From Clostridiales bacterium (GTDB lineage: Bacteria > Bacillota > Clostridia > Monoglobales > Monoglobaceae), in assembly GCA_019419865.1 (NCBI GenBank), contig JAHZIG010000048.1:1-5164 (forward strand): DNA of 5,164 bases. Direction: 5' to 3'. Below the pieces are notes generated by a model. The model was not told the origin of the DNA, made no database searches, and saw only the letters and a list, made by a program, of their open reading frames with translations. Below are positions 1-3,638 of the stretch, in pieces (the first letter of the stretch is position 1; the number at the start of each line of letters is the position of its first letter). Both the position numbers and the translations under genes were made by a program.

Positions 1-79
1 TGGTATACAAAGATTTTTGTTATTTCAACTGTCTACTTGACAGGGATCTGTGCACGCGGCCTTGCCTGTTTAAATTTAC

Positions 80-84
80 GGGAG
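80..84 (+). promoter_or_regulatory. Ribosome binding site that fixes the nrdG start
   Basis: GGGAG at 80-84 lies 9 bases before ATG 94 and directly abuts another in-frame ATG at 85, which is too close to be used. The frame is open upstream to the window edge and contains a TTG at 37, but no Shine-Dalgarno-like sequence precedes that codon, and the extra residues are unlike any NrdG N-terminus. The site therefore favours ATG 94. Confidence 0.6.
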
Positions 85-93
85 ATGATTATA

Positions 94-660
94 ATGGCGG
101 AGAAAGATTTTAAAGAAAATTTTGAGGATCTATCGGAAGAGATCAGGATAGCCGGGGTCGTAAAGGAATCGATCGTCGACGGTCCGGGAATAAGATACGT
201 CGTCTTTGTGCAGGGATGCCCGCACGGCTGCGAGGGCTGTCATAACCCTGCCACCCACGATTTCAGCGGCGGGTACGACGTTACGCTCTCGAAAATTTTC
301 GAGGATTTTAAAAAGAATCCGCTCCTGAGCGGCGTCACGTTTTCGGGCGGCGAACCGTTTTGTAAGGCGGACAAGCTTTTAAAGCTCGGACGAATGATAA
401 AAGCCCTCGGAAAAAGTATAGTTGTATATTCGGGTTACACCTTTGAAGAGCTTATGAAAAAGGCGGAAGAGGACGAAAACATAATAGATCTGCTTAAAAT
501 TTCCGATATACTCATAGACGGGCGATTCGAGCTTAAGCTGAAAAGTTTGAGTTTGAGGTTCAGAGGCAGTTCAAACCAGCGCGTTATCGACCTGAAAAAG
601 ACGTTTGAAAACTATTCTAACGGCGATAAGACTGTAGCTTTATATGAATTTTCGGATTGA
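94..660 (+). CDS. nrdG: Anaerobic ribonucleoside-triphosphate reductase activating protein (radical SAM)
   Basis: This cytoplasmic radical-SAM enzyme uses a [4Fe-4S] cluster and S-adenosylmethionine to place the glycyl radical on the class III ribonucleotide reductase NrdD, enabling dNTP synthesis without oxygen. From ATG 94 the protein has 188 residues, slightly longer than usual because of about 18 charged N-terminal residues. The cluster motif CPHGCEGC supplies Cys42, Cys46 and Cys49, followed by HNP. GPGIR (30-34) and the SAM-binding SGGEP (84-88) are in place. SGYTFEEL (113-120), DILIDGRFE (138-146) and LRFRGSSNQRVID (154-166) are NrdG hallmarks. The frame is intact and the catalytic residues are present. 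The partner nrdD is not visible; in related genomes it usually lies just upstream, but the first 93 bases show no recognisable NrdD C-terminus. A frame ending at TGA 38-40 could be the tail of an unidentified upstream gene. The family assignment is secure. Confidence 0.95.
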   Translation: MAEKDFKENFEDLSEEIRIAGVVKESIVDGPGIRYVVFVQGCPHGCEGCHNPATHDFSGGYDVTLSKIFEDFKKNPLLSGVTFSGGEPFCKADKLLKLGRMIKALGKSIVVYSGYTFEELMKKAEEDENIIDLLKISDILIDGRFELKLKSLSLRFRGSSNQRVIDLKKTFENYSNGDKTVALYEFSD

Positions 661-678
661 TCTCGCTTGATCGCGAGA
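661..678 (+). terminator. Stem-loop directly after nrdG, possible weak terminator
   Basis: TCTCGC (661-666) pairs perfectly with GCGAGA (673-678) around a six-base loop, starting at the first base after the nrdG stop codon. It is followed by AAATTTATAAATT rather than a clean T-run, so it is not a textbook intrinsic terminator. It may be a weak terminator or an mRNA 3'-end stabiliser. The 204-base gap to the next gene fits an end of transcription here. Confidence 0.35.
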
Positions 679-724
679 AATTTATAAATTGAATACAACC
701 GACGTTTTATACAAAAAATTGAGC

Positions 725-752
725 TTAAGTTTGTGGTAAATTAACGTATAAT
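725..752 (+). promoter_or_regulatory. Candidate promoter for the SLH-like secreted protein
   Basis: A perfect -10 box TATAAT lies at 747-752, about 112 bases before the start codon at 865. The best -35 at proper spacing is TTAAGT (725-730, 16-base spacer), a poor match. A better-looking TTGAGC at 719-724 is too far away (22 bases). The surroundings are strongly AT-rich, and other TATAAA-like boxes occur at 773-778 and 797-802, so the exact promoter is uncertain. The remainder of 679-864 shows no convincing gene. Confidence 0.3.
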
Positions 753-850
753 TTGAAGTGTGAATATGTTATTATAAATACATAAAAGAAAAAGAGTATA
801 AAAGTATGTCGTTGTTCGGGAATTTTTATCTGTTTTGTTTTGTAAAACGC

Positions 851-856
851 GGGAGG
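851..856 (+). promoter_or_regulatory. Ribosome binding site that fixes the start at 865
   Basis: GGGAGG at 851-856 ends 8 bases before ATG 865. The same frame has an earlier TTG at 835, but that codon has no ribosome binding site and would put ten polar and charged residues in front of an otherwise ideal signal peptide. ATG 865 is preferred. Confidence 0.65.
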
Positions 857-864
857 TCAAGTCT

Positions 865-1644
865 ATGAAAATAAGAATAATAGCGGGAATACTAATAGGT
901 TGCTTATGTTTATCGATCGCGGGATTCGCTTACGCTGACGAGACTGTTGAGGTAGACGACAGTAAAGCGAAAGAGACGCTTGACAAATATAGAGTGATCG
1001 ACACGTCGCTATATGATGACGAAACGTATATCACAAGAAACGACGGGCTTTCTATTATTTTGCGGGCTATAGGAACTACTAACAATATCTCGATAGAGAG
1101 CTATTCAGGTAAGCATAGTAAAATTACCCGTATTGATGAATATTATAATACTGACGAGGCGTTTACAGACTTTATTATTAATTATTTAAATACATGCAAG
1201 TTTACGTGGGAGTCTGAAATTTATTCCGGCGATTATGTCTCGTATGCGCTATGCTATACTGATATTGTCAACGGCGAAATAAATACAGGCGAAGGAATAG
1301 CGTTTAATGATTTAAGACCGATAACTGCGAACGAAACCCTTGCTTTTATGGTAAGATGCCTTGATAATAGGGACGTAGATATGGATATATATAATCTGGA
1401 AGATACATTTAAAAGGGCTGAAGATTTGGGATTGATCAAAGAAACGGACGCGGTTTATTCTAATCCCGACGACCAGATAGCGCCCGACGACTTTTTCGTA
1501 TTAGCAAATAGGTTTATACATCAAAAGAGATATTTGTATTTTGATAGAGAGAAAGCTGAGTACCGCCACGATTTAGAAGGAAGTATGACATATCTCGATT
1601 ATTTAGATGAAACATTTGATTTAGGCGTAGAACTGGACACTTAA
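865..1644 (+). CDS. Secreted protein with three degenerate SLH-like modules
   Basis: The 259-residue product is exported: residues 1-24 form a signal peptide (KIR, hydrophobic core, AYA before Asp25), so signal peptidase I probably cuts after Ala24. The rest looks like three weak S-layer homology modules. Module 1 (about 36-70) has the ITRNDGLSIILRAIG pattern, module 2 (about 114-166) has YVSYALCYTDIVNG followed by ITANETLAFMVRCL, and module 3 (about 177-217) has RAEDLGLI followed by IAPDDFFVLANRFI. These match the SLH pattern of helix, G-I-v-x-G turn and itR-E-a helix, but the canonical TRAE signature is lost. No enzymatic domain follows, and the C-terminal about 40 residues are acidic and tyrosine-rich. 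In known SLH proteins such modules bind secondary cell-wall polymers; whether these still do is inference. It has its own ribosome binding site and stands alone between two long spacers. The coding call is secure, but the SLH assignment is by pattern only. Confidence 0.8.
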   Translation: MKIRIIAGILIGCLCLSIAGFAYADETVEVDDSKAKETLDKYRVIDTSLYDDETYITRNDGLSIILRAIGTTNNISIESYSGKHSKITRIDEYYNTDEAFTDFIINYLNTCKFTWESEIYSGDYVSYALCYTDIVNGEINTGEGIAFNDLRPITANETLAFMVRCLDNRDVDMDIYNLEDTFKRAEDLGLIKETDAVYSNPDDQIAPDDFFVLANRFIHQKRYLYFDREKAEYRHDLEGSMTYLDYLDETFDLGVELDT

Positions 1645-1834
1645 AATTAAAATTGATTGTTCGGCTGCGGTAGCCGCCGCTTATCGCAGCCGGATAGCCG
1701 CAAACCGGACAAGCGTAAGCAACGAGACGAATACGACGTACGACGCGATGGGAAGAGTTTCTACAGTCAGCGGTAAGATAGACGATTTAGATGGCGTTCT
1801 GCAGTATATCAAGCTCTATACGCAAACGATTTGA
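1631..1834 (+). pseudogene. Orphan open frame without a start codon, possible gene remnant
   Basis: The spacer downstream of the SLH-like gene contains a frame open from 1631 to TGA 1832-1834, about 67 codons. It is GC-richer than its surroundings from about 1660 to 1820. It reads as an alanine-rich stretch, then a polar part with NETNTTYDAMGRVSTVSG, then an amphipathic tail KIDDLDGVLQYIKLYTQTI. There is no ATG, GTG or TTG before ATG 1748, and that codon has no Shine-Dalgarno sequence. If it was ever coding, it is the C-terminal end of a gene that lost its front. YDAMGRV resembles an Rhs/YD-repeat core, but one copy is not enough to assign the family. It could also be non-coding, since the strong stem-loop at 1662-1692 lies inside it. 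Confidence 0.25.
1662..1692 (+). other. Strong GC-rich stem-loop after the SLH-like gene
   Basis: CGGCTGCG (1662-1669) and CGCAGCCG (1685-1692) form a perfect 8-bp stem, extendable by G-T pairs at both ends, with a loop of about 13-15 bases. The left arm can instead form a local 5-bp hairpin with AGCCG at 1672-1676, so two structures exclude each other. It begins 17 bases after the preceding stop codon, where a terminator would be expected, but no T-run follows. It may be a 3'-end stabiliser, a factor-dependent termination site, or simply part of a decayed gene. Confidence 0.45.
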
Positions 1835-1867
1835 TTATTTGATAGAAACATTTACTCACTCGAATTC

Positions 1868-1873
1868 TATAAT
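1868..1873 (+). promoter_or_regulatory. Candidate -10 box for the propeller lipoprotein gene
   Basis: TATAAT at 1868-1873 is a perfect sigma-A -10 box about 65 bases before the start at 1939. No good -35 sits at 16-18 bases. TAGAAA (1843-1848) is 19 bases away, and TTGATA (1839-1844), a good match by sequence, is 23 bases away. The promoter is plausible but weakly supported. Confidence 0.35.
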
Positions 1874-1938
1874 AAGAAAAATCTATTTCATATCAGTAGG
1901 GGAGCAAGCGTTGATAATTTTAGATTAAGGAGAGCAAA

Positions 1939-2916
1939 ATGGTTTTAAAAAGATTTTTTTCGGGTTTATTCATATTGATAATAATATTTTTGATACCATC
2001 TTGTGAAAATAGGAGTAACGAATATGTTTTAGAAGGGAATAGTATCGGAAATCTTGAGGGAGACGGTTTGGTAGCCTCTGATGGAAGTAATTTATACTTT
2101 GTCGAGACGCAAGGCAATACGTCATATTTGTTTAAATCTAAGTTAAACTTGAAGAAAAAGACTAAGATAAGCGATTCAATAGGCTTTTGCCTAAATGTCA
2201 AAGACAATAAAATATTTTATATTGATACGCAGAATAAAATTTGTGTGATGAATACTGACGGTACGGAAAATGAAATTATATTTGCTCACAATGTAAATTT
2301 TATTTATGTGTATAAAGATAGACTTTATGCAATAGTTTCGCCTAATAACACAGACGAGTTATGGAGCCGGAGAAAATATAATTTGATTTCCATGAGTTTA
2401 ACTGGAGACGATATGAAAATATTGACAGATAAGCCTGTTTGGAAAATCTATATTGAGGATGATCAGATATATTATGTCTATTATACAGATTCTCCAAGAG
2501 TGGGACATTTTCAAAGGATGGGATTAAATGGTGAAAACGATGTGAATGTAAAAGATACAACAGATAACATTTCCAATTTCTCTGTTTTGGATAATTATTT
2601 ATATTATTCCTGCGATGTAGGCATAATTAAAAAATGCGATTTGCAAAGCGGAGAGTGTAAGGAGATAAAGGCGTCTCAGACGACGTCTACAGAGAATCTA
2701 ATAAATTTTAATCAGAACCTTGTCGTTTACTTAGGTTTAGACTATTTGCATCATATAATCGATCTTGAAGAAGAATCCGAAATAGAAGCCGTTCGCCTTT
2801 TAAAGGATTCAAATATATTAATAAACGGCGTCAGACATATAACGAGCGTATATTTCGTAGGCGATACTTTGTATTATTATGTTGAAGGGGAGCTTAATAT
2901 GAAAAAAATTCTATAG
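1939..2916 (+). CDS. DUF5050-like beta-propeller lipoprotein
   Basis: The 325-residue product starts with KR and a hydrophobic core ending in a lipobox-like I-P-S-Cys (Cys22), so it is probably lipid-anchored on the outer face of the membrane. The body is built of repeated beta-propeller-type strands: DGSNLYFVET (48-57), KDNKIFYIDTQNKICVMNTDG (88-108, a blade of the x-I-x-x-M-N-x-D-G type), YKDRLYAIVS (125-134), EDDQIYYVYYTD (173-184) with FQRMGLNGEND, LDNYLYYSCD (217-226) and VGDTLYYYVEGELN (307-320). This periodicity is typical of the clostridial DUF5050 family, whose function is unknown. No catalytic motif is seen. AAGGAG at 1927-1932, 6 bases before the ATG, supports the start. The last blade ends naturally just before the stop, so the gene looks complete. 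However, the stop follows an A7 tract (2902-2908), and a -1 shift there would read into the toxin-like frame described at 2898-3080. Confidence 0.82.
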   Translation: MVLKRFFSGLFILIIIFLIPSCENRSNEYVLEGNSIGNLEGDGLVASDGSNLYFVETQGNTSYLFKSKLNLKKKTKISDSIGFCLNVKDNKIFYIDTQNKICVMNTDGTENEIIFAHNVNFIYVYKDRLYAIVSPNNTDELWSRRKYNLISMSLTGDDMKILTDKPVWKIYIEDDQIYYVYYTDSPRVGHFQRMGLNGENDVNVKDTTDNISNFSVLDNYLYYSCDVGIIKKCDLQSGECKEIKASQTTSTENLINFNQNLVVYLGLDYLHHIIDLEEESEIEAVRLLKDSNILINGVRHITSVYFVGDTLYYYVEGELNMKKIL

Positions 2917-3080
2917 CGGAGCCTAAAGGAAGGCAAGATAAACATATCCCGGGAACAAATAAATTTAAACAACAAAAGGCAAACGGGAAAAATCCAAGTA
3001 TTTTAACAGAGAATCCAAATGAATTATTTCAAGGAAGATATGGATATAGACAAATCGAGGGTAAAATTTATAAAATATAA
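2898..3080 (+). pseudogene. Remnant of a polymorphic toxin type 50 (Ntox50-like) domain
   Basis: This frame, open from just after TAA 2895-2897 to TAA 3078-3080, reads PKGRQDKHIPGTNKFKQQ at 2922-2975, then NGKNPSILTENPNELF up to 3029. The order K-x-x-K-H-I-x-G-x-N, a polar linker, S-I-L-T and x-x-P-x-x-L is what I know from the N-terminal half of the bacterial toxin 50 domain, found at the C-terminal ends of polymorphic toxins and some phage head proteins. The second half, normally with AGTG, a VDFGKxIG-type stretch and a final HIVPA-type motif, is absent in all three frames. Homology appears to stop near 3030, and the last 16 codons are unrelated. The frame has no ATG, GTG or TTG ahead of the domain, so it cannot be translated on its own. 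I read it as a truncated remnant. The match is from memory of the family, not from a search. Confidence 0.5.
3031..3037 (+). promoter_or_regulatory. Ribosome binding site that favours the start at 3040
   Basis: AAGGAAG at 3031-3037 precedes ATG 3040; AAGGA ends 4 bases before it, which is short but usable. The earlier in-frame ATG at 3019 has only a weak AGAG upstream and would use codons that fall inside the toxin-like stretch. Confidence 0.4.
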
Positions 3081-3372
3081 TTTAATGATAGCGGCCATAA
3101 GTATACTGATCATATGCGTTGTAGGTATATTAATCACAAAGTTCTATTCATATCACGAAGTAATGGACTATTCCGATATAATAAGAATACAGTATAGTCA
3201 GTATCTTGGTGAATATAAAGTAATTGAGTATTTTGAATCTGAAGAAATAAAAATGATTTCACAGAAAATACAACTAATCGACCGCGGGGACGTTTTTATT
3301 GACGGAAAACAGAGCGATAGGAGCGTCCTACGCATTACGCCTACAATGCCGAGGGGATGTATGCATCCATGA
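3040..3372 (+). CDS. Small single-pass membrane protein of unknown function, probably truncated
   Basis: From ATG 3040 the product has 110 residues; an alternative ATG at 3019 adds seven. A short basic N-terminus (KSRVKFIKYN) is followed by one membrane segment at about residues 15-33 (LMIAAISILIICVVGILIT), which predicts a signal anchor with the C-terminal part outside. The outer domain has an alternating-strand region (IIRIQYSQYLGEYKVIEYF) and a helix EEIKMISQKIQLI, a layout often seen in small clostridial envelope proteins. I do not recognise the family. The final residues from about 3310 (SVLRITPTMPRGCMHP) look like out-of-frame reading, because from about 3321 the coding-like signal moves to another frame. 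The gene begins where the toxin remnant ends, so it could be a neighbouring gene brought in by deletion, or a membrane-type immunity protein; both are speculation. Its own promoter is not evident. Confidence 0.55.
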   Translation: MDIDKSRVKFIKYNLMIAAISILIICVVGILITKFYSYHEVMDYSDIIRIQYSQYLGEYKVIEYFESEEIKMISQKIQLIDRGDVFIDGKQSDRSVLRITPTMPRGCMHP

Positions 3373-3515
3373 TAAAGACGAACACGGACGAATTCGAAGA
3401 GACGCTGTACGAGTATGACTTAAGCGGTATCATAATAAATGACGCTCTGAGCTGCAAGTTATATATACTGATGTGTATCGAGAAGCCCGCAATCAAACGC
3501 CGCCTTTTGGGATGA
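3321..3515 (+). pseudogene. Coding-like fragment, out of frame with the membrane protein gene
   Basis: This frame is open from just after TAG 3318-3320 to TGA 3513-3515. It reads as real protein: HYAYNAEGMYASM, then TDEFEETLYEYDLSGIIIND, then a lysine- and arginine-rich end EKPAIKRRLLG. Its codons (GAC, AAG, GAG, TAC, AAC, ACG) resemble those of the isomerase rather than those of the AT-rich gene before it. Two readings are possible. Either one base was lost or two gained between about 3310 and 3330, so this is the displaced C-terminus of the 3040 gene or of a gene joined to it by deletion. Or it is a separate 48-codon gene starting at ATG 3369, which overlaps the upstream TGA 3370-3372 as ATGA. 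Its GAGGGG (3351-3356) is 12 bases away, rather far. I do not recognise the sequence and favour the broken-gene reading. Confidence 0.45.
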
Positions 3516-3546
3516 GAAATAATTATTAAAATTATGAAAAAATGGA

Positions 3547-3575
3547 TTGACTATTGTAATGTTTTATATTAAAAT
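3547..3575 (+). promoter_or_regulatory. Sigma-A-type promoter of the isomerase gene
   Basis: TTGACT (3547-3552) and TAAAAT (3570-3575) each match consensus at five of six positions and are separated by exactly 17 bases. AT-rich sequence upstream (3516-3541) could act as an UP element. The predicted transcript would start near 3582, giving a leader of about 57 bases before ATG 3639. An overlapping alternative is TTGTAA (3575-3580) with TATAAT (3596-3601) at 15 bases. Confidence 0.6.
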
Positions 3576-3581
3576 TGTAAT
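3553..3581 (+). repeat. Direct repeat ATTGTAAT spaced by 21 bp
   Basis: ATTGTAAT occurs at 3553-3560 and again at 3574-3581, start to start 21 bases, that is two turns of DNA on the same face. One copy lies in the -35/-10 spacer and the other across the centre of the inverted repeat. It may contribute to the same regulator binding, or be chance in AT-rich DNA. Confidence 0.35.
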
Positions 3582-3587
3582 ATAAAA
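3562..3587. promoter_or_regulatory. Perfect inverted repeat over the -10 box, candidate operator
   Basis: TTTTATATTA (3562-3571) and TAATATAAAA (3578-3587) are a perfect 10-bp inverted repeat with a six-base centre. It covers the -10 box and the predicted transcription start of the isomerase promoter. Because the left arm lies upstream of the start, the symmetry would act in DNA rather than as an mRNA hairpin, which suits a repressor site. The extreme AT content makes chance symmetry more likely than usual. The regulator is unknown and none is encoded in the window. Confidence 0.45.
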
Positions 3588-3638
3588 ATAATACATATAA
3601 TTTTTTATACATCAATTTATATTTGGAGGTATGGTCTG

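Noticed and set aside
1..9. Extended -10-like TGGTATACA at the window edge
   Set aside because: Any -35 would lie outside the window, and a short match at an edge cannot be tested.
37..42. Perfect consensus -35 hexamer TTGACA
   Set aside because: The -10 position at 16-18 bases is GC-rich (CCTTGC at 60-65); the nearest AT-rich box (TTTAAA, 69-74) is 26 bases away.
37..93. A TTG at 37 as the nrdG start, giving 19 extra residues
   Set aside because: There is no ribosome binding site before 37, the extra residues are not NrdG-like, and GGGAG at 80-84 is well placed for ATG 94.
875..903. L-I-G-Cys13 in the SLH-like protein as a lipobox
   Set aside because: The hydrophobic core would be too short, and a further hydrophobic stretch to AYA follows, which fits signal peptidase I cleavage after Ala24 better.
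1739..1768. YDAMGRV as an Rhs/YD repeat
   Set aside because: Only one copy of a short motif is present, with no neighbouring repeats, so the family cannot be assigned.
1920..2207. Open frame of 95 codons on the - strand inside the lipoprotein gene
   Set aside because: It lies opposite a well-supported gene, has no ribosome binding site and its product has no recognisable features.
2899..2916. A separate gene start MKKIL after GGGGAG (2887-2892) at the lipoprotein end
   Set aside because: It is in the same frame as the lipoprotein and stops after five codons; these residues are the natural end of the last propeller blade. It matters only if the A7 tract shifts.
3518..3527. Palindrome AATAATTATT
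   Set aside because: A short low-complexity palindrome in AT-rich DNA with no stem strength or placement suggesting function.
3631..3638. ATG at 3631 as the isomerase start
   Set aside because: It directly abuts GGAGGT and reaches TGA after two codons; ATG 3639 has an 8-base spacing and opens the whole gene.
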